Positions 43,823-55,541 are shown, numbered from the stretch's first letter. The stretch is DNA of 64,000 bases from Xanthostigma xanthostigma (GCA_963575645.1 OY754464.1:73320948-73384947), one strand, 5' to 3'. Made by a program: numbers and translations. The notes: a model not told the origin generated them from the sequence alone.

Positions 43823-44169
43823 AAATTAGATAATAAAAATAAACGCGAATTTACATAATTGCTTCCGATTTTTGTTGTAAATATAATGTATTTTTTTAAA
43901 CTTTTCCAAACATTGCATTTTATGGACTAATGTACATGAATATGTAGATATACAGTGAGCTCAAAACTATGGGTTGCTTTCCCTCCGGGAATCAACACTC
44001 GACAAACATGAGCAAATTTAATATTTATTAAAGAGCCTTGTAAATCATAATAGGGACCTACACTAAAAAAATTCATTTTGTATTTGTTTAATAATTTAAC
44101 AATCATTTGTATAAATACTCCGTAAATTAAAACAGTATTTGTTAAAACTAACATGAATAATAATACTTT
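43821..44169. other. no gene recognised
   Basis: AT-rich sequence next to the LINE tail; the frame at 43927-44220 (minus) has no domain. Confidence 0.3.
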
Positions 44170-44252
44170 AAATAAATAAAATTTCGAGCAATTTTTCTCA
44201 GACCAATAATATATTGACAAAAATAAAAAAATAACAAATCAATATAACACAA

Positions 44253-44287
44253 GATGACGTTTCGATCCGGATTTGGACCTTCTTCAG
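44253..44287 (-). ncRNA. hammerhead-like motif 6
   Basis: Minus strand CTGAAGA, extra A, a stem GGTCC/GGATC with one G-T and otherwise Watson-Crick pairs, then GAAACGTC. Confidence 0.5.
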
Positions 44288-44423
44288 AAAAATCTAAAAA
44301 ATATAAAAATTATTAGTATTAGTTACCTATTTAATATGCTTTCAAAAATATAAAATCATCGTGCATTCTATTACATAATATTAAATAACTAATACTAATA
44401 ATTTTTATATTTTTTAGATTTTT

Positions 44424-44456
44424 CTGAAGAAGATCCAAATCTGGATCGAAACGTCG
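44424..44456 (+). ncRNA. hammerhead-like motif 7
   Basis: CTGAAGA, extra A, stem GATCC/GGATC with loop AAATCT, GAAACGTC. Stem II is perfect. Confidence 0.55.
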
Positions 44457-44966
44457 TCTTGTGTTATATTGATTTGTTATTTTTTTATTTTTTGTCAATA
44501 TATTGGTCTGAGAAAAATTGGGCGACAATTTTATTTATTTGAAGAGTTCTATTCAAACGTTAATCAATAATACAAGAAACTGTATTTAATAATTATTTTT
44601 CGTAAGAAATAATTTAAAACAGGCATTGAAATTGGTTCAATCGTTTTAGACCTACTATGCCACAGACAAGCTGGCAGACAAACTTAAACTCTCTCTTTTT
44701 GCATCGGGGATCAAAAATATAATGCTTTTTAAAATTATAACGACAATATATTTTGTGAGTAATTGATAAATAATTCAGAAATACACTGTCACTAATTCAC
44801 TATATAGCATAGGTTATCAGCCTTTCTGGTTCCTCTGTACCCTTTGTGCATATACTGACAGATCCTCGGATACATTAAAGGGAGATGGAACCTTTCGTAC
44901 ATATATTAAAAATAAAATTATCTTCCAATTTTTCAGACAATATATTGACAAAACATAAAATTATAA

Positions 44967-45275
44967 TGAAGGAGATTTGTTTGGTTGAGGAACAAGTTTG
45001 AAATAATCTTTACCAGAGTATCGCTTGTAGCCAACGTTTCGAAAAATGTATTTTCATCATCAGGGCCTATGAATATGTATAATAATTAATCGTTACATTA
45101 ATTAATCTTATATCGATTTCTAAATTATAGTAAATACATTTTAGATCAGATTAAACTATACATTATTACATACCTCAATACATATTTTTGGAACAAAACT
45201 TCTACTAACAAATAAAATTATAATTCAATAGATTTACATTTCGGTCCAGATTTGGGTCTTCTTTGGAATTGAGCT
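44967..45275 (-). mobile_element. hammerhead-like element pieces (motifs 8 and 9)
   Basis: The block 'gaaggagatttgtttggttg' through 'taccagagtatcgcttgtag' recurs at 56787-56850. At 45236-45275 a second, decayed motif (stem GACCC/GGACC, with CAAAGA and GAAAT replacing the core boxes) follows on the same strand. Confidence 0.65.
45030..45066 (-). ncRNA. hammerhead-like motif 8
   Basis: Minus strand GCC, CTGATGA (the canonical hammerhead box), extra T, stem GAAAA/TTTTC, GAAACGTT, GGC. Stem I pairs GCC with GGC. Confidence 0.6.
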
Positions 45276-45391
45276 TAGAATATAGAAATTAATTATTAAT
45301 TAATTTCTAATACAATTCAATTTGAGTTTTTTTTATAATATTAAAATATTAATGAAAAAATTATAACAGCTATACCTATGCTGCTAATAGA

Positions 45392-46317
45392 CGGAGAGCT
45401 AGCTACGGAAATAGGTTTGCAATTTATTGAGCAACGAAATCCCTCTAGTTAGCGTGCCATACCATCATTATTAATTAATCTGGGCGCCTGGAAGCTGTTC
45501 AGCGGTGGGTGTGAGAGTGGATGGGCAACAAAGGGGTTGTAAAATCAATTGAAGGTGTGCAATTTATAGAGCTCTGTGTTTGGTGTGATATTATAGCTAA
45601 TTATGTATTTAATTCGAATATAACATTGCCAGGCGTTTTAATTGGGGGAAAAGTAGTGCCAGGTAACATCCAAGGTGCGGGAAAAAGTGCCAAAGTCGTC
45701 TCATTTATAGAGGACTGGGCCTATACTTTTTCATTAGAATGGACCTTCCGAATCGTGTGTGCAAAAATACAGGCGCGAATATTCAGTCGATCACCCCGCC
45801 AGGCGACGACAAAGAGCAACTGGCTCCAACTCGCGCCGCCCGGGTTGCACGCGACGTCTGCGCTACCCCCGCCCACATTAATTCTCTCTCTCACTCTTAT
45901 GTGATTTTTGTCAAAATTAGTTTTCCTTAGCTACGCAGGAAAAATGAATGTTGTTATTAATTCTGAAAAAATCATTATTCTCATTACATCTTGAGAAACA
46001 ATTTATTACGAATTGTTAATATTCAAATTTTAGTGTTTTTATTTATTTTTTTAAGAACTTTTCCTCCAATTAAAACGCCTGGCAATGTTATATTCGAATT
46101 AAATACATAATTAGCTATAATATCACACCAAACACAGAGCTCTATAAATTGCACACCTTCAATTGATTTTACAACCCCTTTGTTGCCCATCCACTCTCAC
46201 ACCCACCGCTGAACAGCTTCCAGGCGCCCGAATTAATTAATAATGATAGTATGGCACACTAACTAGAGGGATTTCGTTGCTCTATAAATTGCAAACCTAT
46301 TTCCGTAGCTAGCTCTT
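45392..46317. repeat. foldback element with 250-bp arms
   Basis: Left arm 45395-45652 and right arm 46068-46316 are near-perfect reverse complements: 'ggcgcctggaagctgttcag' against 'ctgaacagcttccaggcgcc' and 'cattgccaggcgttttaatt' against its complement. The spacer (45653-46067) has a GC-rich part near 45760-45870. The frame 45521-45904 starts in the arm and ends in the spacer, has no recognised domain, and is probably not a gene. Confidence 0.88.
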
Positions 46318-46683
46318 GGACTATAAAAAAACACCTCAAAAAACAAGTCCGACATTTCAATTCACTTGATTCGGCTGATTTGTTGTATTGTTAACGAGTT
46401 TAACGTCGCAATAAATTAGAAGACAGCATCTTATAGGTCTTTCTTTGTTTCGTCGCAACGGAATACAAAAACGCGGCTAAGATGAAAATGGATTTTAATC
46501 TTCTGACAGATTAATTCCAATGGCTTTTAACATTCATTAACAAATCAGCGCTTTTAGATGTTACATCATACATAAATACTATAACAAATTTTATACATAA
46601 TTAATTTCGCGCATCCTTTAATAGCGACTATACAATCTACGTGGCAATATTTTCCTTCAAATAATATTTCGTGTAATAAAATC

Positions 46684-46895
46684 ATAGAGATATCAGACTA
46701 GAGTACGCGAGTGAGCCGTGAAAGTGTCTGCAAATCAGAGAAAGAAAAGTTCATTATCTCTATGGTATATCTAATTATACAAAACAACAATATATAATGA
46801 TACGGAACGTTTGCAGCGTTCTCTCTCTGAACTGCAGACACTTTCACTTATGGCAAGCATACCCGCTAGCGTACTCTAGTAGCTTATATCTCTAT
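46684..46895. repeat. MITE R8, copy a
   Basis: Ends ATAGAGATAT and ATATCTCTAT; inward 'ctagagtacgc' pairs with 'gcgtactctag' and 'gaaagtgtctgca' with 'tgcagacactttc'. Split or partial relatives are at 50893-50975 and 51755-51840. Confidence 0.8.
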
Positions 46896-47844
46896 GAATA
46901 AAACAATGCCTTTTAAATATATTTTCCATTTCAAGTTGAAAATAGTGTAGCTAAAAATGTCAACATAAGACACAAGACAAAAGATAATATTATTTATATA
47001 TTATGATTTTTTCTATAAAATCCAATAATCCGAACATTCCAATAATTCGGCACACCCTAGTTCTTAATATTGCCGGATTAGTGAGACTTTACTGTATTGT
47101 GATTATTTGTTTAAACATAATATTTGTAATTACGGTTCGCAAGCCACCACTAAGCTTTGCTTTTTAAAAAAATCTTACAGGTGGCGACACGTTAGGTACA
47201 TAATAGAGCATATGCACAATTTTTGAAAATATTTAAAAACAATTATTTTCCTATTAAAAGCTATCAAACTAGTGAAATCATTCATTAAAACATTCTTATT
47301 GAATTAAAAAATAAATATTCTTTTTGGACAAGCTATTTTAATTATTTTAACGCCCATTTTTTTGTTACATGCGTACACCCTATTGTAATAATGAAAAAAA
47401 AAACATTGCAATTATTTTTTATCAATATTTTTTTTATAAAAATTGATGATAAAGATTGAAGACACAACAGGCTTATAAATAATTATGTTTAATTTCAATA
47501 ATTTCAGTAAAGTGTAATAATAAAATATAATAATTGTTGCACAGTAGTAAGGCTCTCTTCGCTTGCCTGCCTAATAAGTCTTCCATAATTAAAAAACAGA
47601 CAGCGATACAGAATTACTAGTACAGCAACCATGATAATACCGTTAAAAAAGAATCGCAGCAATTTTTGCTTTTATAGACACGATTAAAAAGCAAATTGGT
47701 TGCAACAATGTTGTGAAAATGTTACTGTGAAAAGAGACGAAAATACTAAACTTTGCAAAATGATAGCAGCTATGCTATAACGTTTGACAGTTTATGACGT
47801 ATAAAACGAGTACAATCACTGTGTTTAACTTTTGTAATAGAGTA
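46896..47844. other. no gene recognised
   Basis: AT-rich with homopolymers; no exon or repeat partner found. Confidence 0.3.
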
Positions 47845-48747
47845 GGGGAGGGAGGGGGAATGGCGCTCACTGGGTAATGGCGCTCACCCCTGTAACTCTG
47901 TCAAAAAGAAACGTAGCGACACGTCACGTCGCGTGAAGCGCGAGGGGAGGGGGCCTCTAATAGACAGCGTTGCAAACGGACAGTCAGCTCGCGTCATGTG
48001 ACCGTGAAGAGCGTTTCTTCGTTTGCGGCCGCACTGATCTAATTTTTAATTAGGTGTTTTTTGTCGGTAAGTCCAAAACTTTAATGCTTATTTAATTACT
48101 AATTTTACTTTTCTGCCAATAAACTATTCTATTTTGTGATATTGCAGTCAATTTTCAACAATCGTGTATGATTTTTTTAAAATTTCAAATTAATTACAAA
48201 ACGACCGGTTGGGGTTGTACCGCTCATCTGAGCGCCATTACCCCTTAGTGACTTATTTTTTTATTGTTTTAGATAGATATGCCAAGAAATCGTCAAAGGA
48301 CCACCGCTAAAGCGGCTTGGACCGAAGAAGCCCGTTTTCCACCCAACAGCAAGAAACTGAAATTGCTGAACAAGTTAAGTTGCTGGGCTCGCTATATTAT
48401 GGACTCAATGTTGCAGATTTGCGTAAACTTGTTTATAAATTTGCTGAGCGCAACAATATCAAAAACAATTTTGATCAAAGCAGCAAAACAGCCAGATTGG
48501 ATTGGGTACACTTCTTTATGAGACCCTGAGCGGCATTACCCAAAGTCAAGGGCAATGCCGCTCAAACATGTTTTTTTAATAATGTTTTCCTACTACTAGT
48601 AGGTGAAAGATATATGCTTTTGTTGTTAAATTGTTGATTACTCGATAATTAAAGACTTTGTTACTCTTGTTAATTTTGATTCATAATAAATAATTTAAAA
48701 AATACACCATGGTTTCCTTAAGTGAACGCCATTCCCCCGTCCTACCC
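47845..48747 (+). mobile_element. pogo-like transposon, longer copy 2
   Basis: Same ends as 28059-28652, flanked by TA (47843-47844 and 48748-48749). At 903 bp it keeps a second coding segment. Words of the type GAGCGCCATTACCC or AATGGCGCTCA appear at both ends and inside (near 47868, 48230, 48530). The element is itself a deletion derivative without a catalytic domain. Confidence 0.92.
48279..48529 (+). pseudogene. pogo transposase DNA-binding region, frameshifted
   Basis: The first frame (from ATG 48279) reads MPRNRQRTTAKAAWTEEA, the typical opening of pogo/Jerky-like transposases ('MPR..kR......WTeEAl'). It then loses the psq-type helix-turn-helix. A second frame (to 48529) carries EIAEQVKLLGSLYYGLNVAD, LRKLVYKFAERNNIK and DWVHFFMRP, the CENP-B-type helix-turn-helix, and stops at TGA inside a 'TGAGCGGCATTACCC' word. 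The DDE domain is absent. A possible intron precedes the ATG (GTAAGT at 48067, TTTTAG at 48268), but this is speculative. Confidence 0.78.
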
Positions 48748-49169
48748 TATACCAAGGAGTAAAGAAAAAGTTGCAGCGCAACAAATATCCTTTTCATACT
48801 TTTTTTAAGCATATGAAAAACCGGTTAAGAGCGTATTGGGCACACATATGATATTGTTCCGTATATAGTATAGCGTACTTATGGATCGCAATCGTTGCTT
48901 GACAAATATCATACCCTAACCTAGAAATACGTCATCAATATGTTGATACTGTTGAATAGGTTATTAATTAAAAATAAGTCTAGTATCCATGAGTTATTAT
49001 TTAAAATATTAAAATCACTTCAGGGCCGTTAAAAATCAAGTAGTTCTAACAAATATTGACATGTACACTGTACAGTAGTGACATCGGACGATTTTTTTTT
49101 AACTTTTATATAGCCGTGGTTCTTGTCATCGCTATGCTAATAGAAATATGCCAGTCATATAAAAAGGGG
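48748..49169. other. no gene recognised
   Basis: AT-rich, no partner found. Confidence 0.3.
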
Positions 49170-49911
49170 AATTATAAAACGGTCGAATAAAAACTGTTTT
49201 AATAACTTGAGCGACTAAATTACTAATTGAGCGACTAAATTACTAAGTGAGCGACTAGAATGCCTTCGGTAATTTTGAAGCAGATATCTTCTTTTGTTTT
49301 TACTTTTTATTTTTTTTTTCACTTTGAGGCTTAACTTAAAACTCACATTTTCATGAAGATTGAAAACCACCGCTTTTTATGATAAAGGGGTATGCTAATT
49401 GTCTCGCAGTGAAACGCGATGGGGCAAAGGTGGAGTTTTTAAAAAAATAATTCCAGGGTGAACGATATCGGGTATGCGAATTGTAGTTCCGGGGTGAACG
49501 ATAAAGGGGTATGCGAATTGTCTCGCAGTGAAACGGGAAGGGGCAAATGTGGAGTTTTTAAAAAAACAATTCCGGGGTGAACGATAACGGGGTATGCGAA
49601 TTAAATAGTTAAATGTTTGAATAGAGCTGCGTTTTCTAAAAAATGTATATTTAGTTGACAGTCAATTAAATGAATATTTTTTAGAAAACTATTAACAAAA
49701 TGCCGCTCAAACAAATATTAGGTCGCTCAAATATTATGAAGTTTCCCATTTTGTATTTTAAGTAACTCAAATGAATGTTTGTAAGTTGCTGTTCTGTTGA
49801 TTTCTCGTCACGCGCAGTCAGTCGCTCACTTAGTAATACAGTCACCCAAATTGATTATTTTTGTCACCCAAAATTGTAATTTACAGTCACTCGTTTAAAT
49901 ACTACCCTATA
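49170..49911. repeat. unclassified element with TGAGCGACT repeats
   Basis: 'gagcgactaaattacta' occurs twice in tandem near 49210-49240, and 'agtgagcgact' at 49247 is inverted at 49818 ('agtcgctcact'). A ~115-bp direct duplication, marked 'gtctcgcagtgaaacg' and 'ttccggggtgaacgataa', lies at 49381-49600. The right end runs through three GTCAC words to 'actaccctata'. Class unknown. Confidence 0.55.
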
Positions 49912-50892
49912 AAAAATACTCTAAGGAAATAAATAATTTTCATTGGAAGTATTTGTGAAATGCTACTGTCATGATTTTTTATAGATTTTGTAATCACATG
50001 GTTACAAACTTATGGGAGATGGGTCATTAATAACGACTTTAGGAGCGTATATCGTAAGAAGTTTTATTGCGTTTGTAAAGACCTTTCTATTTATATCTCA
50101 TGCAATGGGGTGCGCGAAAATAAAAATGTTTATCCCTTGTTATATGTATGGAAAACTACCCCTAAATTATTTTTTTTTGTAATTTCATTATACGGTTGTA
50201 TAGCGGTTTACATAAGATACATGTCTGTAAAACTTCATTCGAATCGATGGAAGGTTACAACAAGCAAACAGACAGACGGGCGGCCATGACAAAATTATAC
50301 GCGTTCTGTTTTTTTGCCAACCCTAAAAAGTGTATTAATATCTCCCCTATTGTATTATATACTCGAAAATCTCATGTTTTCAGAGATCCCTGAAGATTAC
50401 TAAACATAAAGATATCTATAATTCAAAGCTATCTCAATTTTTATAATGTCAATTCCAGACGTGTCAAACCTTTTTCAAACTGTGAGTTACTCTAATATTG
50501 AAAACATCAATTTGTATTTGATGCTACGGTAACATAGGTTAAATTATCGGGTGATGTTTTGGGAATTGATTTTTTTAATTTTCGTCCCAAAAGGTTCACA
50601 TTCCGAAACATTATTTCTTTAAGCGCGTTTTGTGACTCGATAAGTTGGCGTTACGAACAAATGTGACGTTTTCGCGCAGCCTACTACGGCCATTTAAACA
50701 GTATAGTAATATAAAAACGTATTACAAAGTCTACATACTGCGAGAGTTGTTTTTTAATGAATTATACAGAAGTTAGCCGAATAAATACAAATAAATAAAA
50801 TCGTAACTATATTAGAAACGCCAAAAAAATTTTTTTTAAGTGACAAAATCGATAGGAAAATGAATCTTTCCAGAGAAGAGACATACCTAGAT
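49912..50892. other. no gene recognised
   Basis: The frame 50196-50393 has no known domain. Otherwise AT-rich. Confidence 0.3.
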
Positions 50893-51840
50893 CGATTTTT
50901 TCCATTAGAGTATGCGAGAGAGCAGTAAAAGTGTCCGCAATTAAGAGAGAGGACAGTGTCTTATCTCTATGGTAACTAATGATGTAAAACAATTCTGATT
51001 TAAGTAAACAAATTTCTGGTTTTAATTAGTTATTGGCGTAACTAGTAGTCTAAGTCATTCATGACCTGTCATGACTTAGCCTACAAGTTGGGCCCATAAT
51101 TTTATTCAACAATTGCGCGTTATTCATGTTTTAATTATAATGAGATGTTGTAAATATCTATTTATTTCTTTATAAAAAAAAAACTGTCAATACTAACAGC
51201 ACCAAACAGCACGATTCAATGTTTTGGTTTGAGGTTAGCCGGTTATGAATAAACTCCATGTCGAAAACATTCGGCCTCTCAATTTTAGTCTCAATGGGTA
51301 ACAACAGGGAGTCGTTGTTACCTACTATTTCGTTACGACTCAGAGAATAGTTACGTTTATTTTCATTACTCCACAATGGCCGAGCTAGTAGGAATCTTCA
51401 TTGAGTTATGACAAGTAATTGTCACCAGTCGGTAAATGGCTATTTAGGGTTCGGTTTTTAGGCATGGTAAAACATGAATAACGCGCATGAGTTGATTAAA
51501 ATAATAATAATAATAAAGTTTATTTATTCCGTTGACATAAATGTGTGAAACATAGAAATTACAATAAGGTAGAAAAAAATTCCTGGATTGAATAAAAAGT
51601 GTGCTGAATTAAGAAACAAGAAAGGTTGTTAATGGATTTAACATTAGCCGGTAATTGATTAGGTATATAGTTTTATAGGAATAGAATTTGGGCCTTTAGC
51701 AAACAGATTTAAATGGTGCTTCGAAATTGTTAGCTCATCATTATTTCGTTTTCTTCAGCGTTCTCTCTCTTAACTGAGGACACTTTTCATTTATAGCAAC
51801 CATACACACTAGCGTACTCTAGTTACTTATATCTCTATGA
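50893..51840. repeat. MITE R8, copy b, apparently split
   Basis: The left piece (50905-50975, 'agagtatgcgagagagcag', 'aaaagtgtccgcaattaaga') and the right piece (51755-51840, 'gcgttctctctcttaactga', 'actagcgtactctag', 'atatctctat') match the two halves of 46684-46895. Between them lie about 780 bp of other DNA, including a LINE tail at 51499-51748 that abuts the right piece. Confidence 0.6.
51499..51748 (-). pseudogene. LINE 3' end, inverted copy of the 43-kb LINE
   Basis: On the minus strand it matches 43512-43800: NLFAKGPNSIPIKLYT, then 'caattaccggctaatgttaa' and 'acatttatgtcaacggaat', and finishes with (TTA)n at 51499-51516. It has a short deletion within the 'SCFKRTIKR' region and stops. 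A 5'-truncated, dead LINE insertion. Confidence 0.8.
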
Positions 51841-52687
51841 TTTTTTCTTCCCGAAATCAATTTTCAGTAAATTATATCCAAATCGCTAGAATCGTTTTCA
51901 AGAAAAGAAAGTTTGTTTAATACAAATTATGAATATAGTAGGATTATATTTTAGTGTCATCTCTCGGTATAAAAATGAAAAGTCAAACTGCCTTTGAATT
52001 ACGTTTAATAAGCCTTTTAGTTTATCGTCTGTCTCTATCGATCTTTTCGCTACACTAAAATCCCGACGAGATTAACTTGCTATTATCTTTTGTTTTTAAT
52101 GATTATAGAATCTCGTTGATTCAACACAATACATTTTTTTAGTTTAAAATAAATAGAAATATACTGTATTCAATATACCTATGTCTGTTCCGTTAATCCA
52201 AATCAGTTTTCCAGTTCTCCGGTTCTCAGAATATCCACTTTAAGTTTGTGATTGTCTGCATAGTAAAGTATCTGTTTAATTTTTTATTGTTATATTATGT
52301 AAGCCATGATGACCGTACAAAAGAATCAAAGAATAAATTGTTTTAGAGAAAAATATATTATGTTGAAAGAATTCTAAAAAGTGACCCAGTGTCAAAACAT
52401 TGAGGTTAATAGTATTTTCAATAAAATACTGCAATCGGCCATGTTGACTGAAACACCGGATGACGTCACGCCTTCATAAATCAAAGAGAATATAAACACT
52501 TGAAGTCTATCATCACGGTTCATCATCGCTTAAATTTTTGTTGCGGTCATTCTTTTCTGCACCATTTAATTAGTTTATTCGTTTTTTTGTGATATTTTAT
52601 AACACCTGTGTCATAGCTTATTTTTGAAGTTAGTTAACTTGCAACTAAAGAAAGAATACTAAGTACCTACTTTTAAGAAAATACTTA
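51841..52687. other. no gene recognised
   Basis: AT-rich; 'atgacgtcacgcc' near 52460 resembles part of repeat R1 (near 912). Confidence 0.35.
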
Positions 52688-52925
52688 ATATAAATCATAT
52701 CATTATGTAAATTTTCACACCTTTCTACGAAATACCTCTGCGCGAGAGCTCTATACCCATAAATGCAACATCTAATGTCAGCTTGTCACTAAGGCGATTA
52801 CTTCAAAACAGAAAGATAAAAATGCAATAATTTGCGCTAAAATTTAATTTACTGCTGAAATAATGTTTTTTTTATTTTCGGAAAATGTAGACGTGTACTT
52901 ACGTTATCAAACTGGATTTCAAAAT
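52688..52925 (-). repeat. interspersed repeat R1, copy b
   Basis: Inverted counterpart of 771-1030, with 'ctatacccataaatgcaaca', 'acagaaagataaaaatgcaa' and 'gtagacgtgtact'. Confidence 0.65.
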
Positions 52926-53395
52926 ATGCTGTAATGCCTATTCGCTTGCTTTATAATATTTTGATTTATATAAATATAAATCTTGAACATGCCTACTTTA
53001 GTGGAAAATAATAGAAAGTGTACCCATTAACCTCCGGTTGGATATCGCGTGAACGTCCTTTTATTTGTGTCACGTTGTTTTAACGTTCTTTAATATTGCG
53101 ACACTTGCGCCATCTGCTGTAGCTATATATAGGACATACTTACAAGTTACAAAACCCCGCCGTACGTGAAACAAAAGAGTGTGTGTGTATCAAACGTTCA
53201 TTCATATAATAGCTAATAGTTATTAACCAGCCAAGTGGTAAATTGTATCCCTACTCGATTTCCTAGCAGATGTGTTCGTTTATGACAGGTCCTTATAAAT
53301 ACCTCTTTACCTTTTTCGCCTGCATTCGGCAAGCCAGAACTTTCTACGTTAATTTAGCAAATTAATGCCGCAACTATTTTATATGTCTATACTAA
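52926..53395. other. no gene recognised
   Basis: No exon, partner repeat or domain was recognised. Confidence 0.3.
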
Positions 53396-54069
53396 TATAT
53401 AAAGCTGAAGAGTTTGTTTGTTTGGTTGAATGCGCTAATCTCAAAAACTACTAGTTCGAATTGAAAAAAAAATTTTTGTTGGATAGCCCATTTATCAAGG
53501 AAGGCTATAGGCTATATAATATCACGCTACGACCAATTGGAGCGGAACATCAATGAAAAATGCTGCAAGATGTATCTCAAAATTAGTCCGTCTGACAAAT
53601 ATTATCAGGTGAAATGCCTTAACTAAATATTGCAATATTAGCGCGTTACGTTTACAAGCTCAGATAGCTCAGTCAGTAGAGCGTAAGACTCTTAATGCCA
53701 GGGTCTTGGGTTCAAGCGTCACGTCGGCGAATATATTTTTATTTTTTTTATTTTCTACGTTGCTTTCTTCTAAGACTTACATTTCAATTTTTTAAAACTA
53801 TATTTCGGCTAATTAAAATTAAGTAAATCTAATTAATAGCTCATTTGAAAACTGTTACAACTATAGGTACCTACCTATATAAAAATAATTTTCCTTAAAA
53901 AAAGTATAAATACTGCTTTTTAACGACAAAAACTTTTGAACGGTAACTACGATCATTATGAAGTTTGGACACAACATTCATCTCGGTAAACTAAGATAAA
54001 TGTGCGTACTCATGTTCCTTCCTTCCCTATTCATTCTTTTGCACCCGATGAAACCGGTCGGGATCACTG
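53396..54069 (+). mobile_element. non-autonomous Helitron with a tRNA-like insert
   Basis: Starts TCTATACTAATATATAAAGC and ends near 'cgatgaaaccggtcgggatc' with a decayed CTAG. Compared with 23452-23801, about 325 bp (around 53604-53925) are extra; that insert carries a tRNA-Lys-like sequence at 53658-53729. Confidence 0.78.
53658..53729 (+). tRNA. tRNA-Lys(CTT)-like pseudogene or SINE head
   Basis: Reads TAGCTCAGTCAGTAGAGC (D-arm), ACTCTTAAT (anticodon CTT in its loop), GGGTCTTGGGTTCAAG (variable loop and T-arm). Similarity to tRNA-Lys(CTT) is clear, but the anticodon stem has three mismatches and the acceptor stem pairs poorly, so it is unlikely to be functional. Internal pol III boxes A and B are still recognisable. 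Confidence 0.75.
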
Positions 54070-54074
54070 TTTAT

Positions 54075-54310
54075 ATATTAAATTCTCATGTCAAAATTTT
54101 GGTCGCGCTAATCTCCGAAACCACTGAACCGATTTTAATGGAATTTTGTAAATGTGCCTTGCTTGGTGCAACTTACGCTATAGGGTAGTTTTTATTAAAT
54201 ATTTTGTAGAAAATTACGGTGTTTTCTCAAAAAAACTGTTTTAGTAACATCTAACGACATCTGCTACAATTCGCTCAAAGCTAGAAGTTCAGAAGTACAT
54301 CTACTAGACA
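54075..54310 (+). repeat. interspersed repeat R6, copy b
   Basis: Matches 19995-20240; see copy a. Confidence 0.6.
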
Positions 54311-54968
54311 ACTTCTTAGTAATAAAAATAATACAAAATCACTAGGTACACAGAAATACATACAAGAAGTACGTATCTAAGCGCTCTAGAAATTTATATC
54401 AGAACTCAATGATTTATGTCTGGCGACCTAACACTGTATTTTAGCTCTATACCATCTTAACTGTGTCTATACACTGTCACGAGGCTGTATTTATATATGC
54501 GTGGGGTACCCATTCTAGATTTTTCTCGAATTTTCGAAACCCTTTTCTACCTGCTTCCACAAAAACTCTTCTACCTGTTTATACTAATGCGCGCAGTGTC
54601 CATGGCGTGCGACACAATATCTTGTTATTTTAATATTATCCGTTAATATTGTAGACAAAGTAGATCAGTCAATGAGTGGTATCAAAGTCATTATAATGAG
54701 ATTATTAATAGACTCTGAATACCGTACAACTTCTGATGTCAGAATGTTTTTATCATGTCTGGTTTATGCTTAACTAAACATCGAGAAATTCGATACACGA
54801 TACTTGTTTAAGCCGCTACTTTGGCAACAATATACCAGTACATATTATAGTGTATTATATCAATACAGTGAAACCTCTTTGAACTAAGAACTCATATAAA
54901 TTACATCCATTAGCGGCACGTTATAATACACAAATAAGGGTTTTTGACCGGACATTTACGCATTGTTT
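54311..54968. other. no gene; Tigger end fragment at 54866
   Basis: CAGTGAAACCTCTTTGAACT at 54866 is an isolated terminus related to the Tigger ends at 12514 and 13012. Nothing else recognised. Confidence 0.45.
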
Positions 54969-55541
54969 TACCATTTCAACCCATAAGCGGGGTATATTTA
55001 TGTCAAAATTCAAAATTAAAAAAACATATTTTTTTAAAAACTCTGTGCGTCTGTTTGTCTGTGAACACGATACAGGCCGAACGGATAAACGGATTGAAAC
55101 CAAATTTTGAGAGTATGTTTGATATACAAATATGACGAGTCCTATTGTTTTTGGGGAAAATCGGCGTATGCGCAAAAGAGATATGCTATAACGTTGTTTT
55201 TTATATACTTATGGTATACTTTTCATAACGGTTTATTATTATTGATAATGTTTTACCAAAATTTTTTTTTCTAAACTTTATAGGTTCAGAAATATTTTGA
55301 AAACAAAAAATCAGCTGTTGTTTTGTTTTGCAGATCCGTCAGAAACAAATTAGTTAAGCATGCTTTGAATAATTTTTACATGACGTGGAACATATATGTT
55401 GGTAACCATGCCAACAAATAGCAAATATCATAATATTTAACACTAGCCGTTGCCCGCGTCTTCGCATGCGATTTATTTATTATACTATATCAATTGTTAA
55501 TATTTTTGAAATTGGAATGGTCCCGTCGCTCAATTGGCTGG
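54969..55541 (+). repeat. 650-bp interspersed repeat R2, copy e
   Basis: Most diverged of the longer copies; 'gaacacgatacaggccgaac' and 'caattggctggaatttt' identify it. It contains 'aacactagccgttgcccgcg', which on the minus strand reads as a Helitron-like CTAG end. Confidence 0.8.

Larger units (their letters stand above)
44170..44540. mobile_element. inverted-pair element with hammerhead-like motifs
   Basis: The two arms begin AATAAATAAAAT and 'ttttctcagaccaat' and run in opposite directions, each with a motif copy (44253-44287 minus, 44424-44456 plus). The middle is 'aatactaataattttt'-type AT-rich sequence. Half-copies occur at 15775-15915 and near 58975-59020. Confidence 0.8.

Noticed and set aside
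45521..45904. 127-codon frame as a gene
   Set aside because: It starts inside a foldback arm and crosses into the spacer; the other arm has the same sequence inverted.
48067..48270. Intron in the pogo-like element
   Set aside because: The GTAAGT and TTTTAG signals are plausible, but no upstream coding exon is visible.
53658..53729. Functional tRNA-Lys gene
   Set aside because: The anticodon stem has three mismatches and the acceptor stem pairs poorly.
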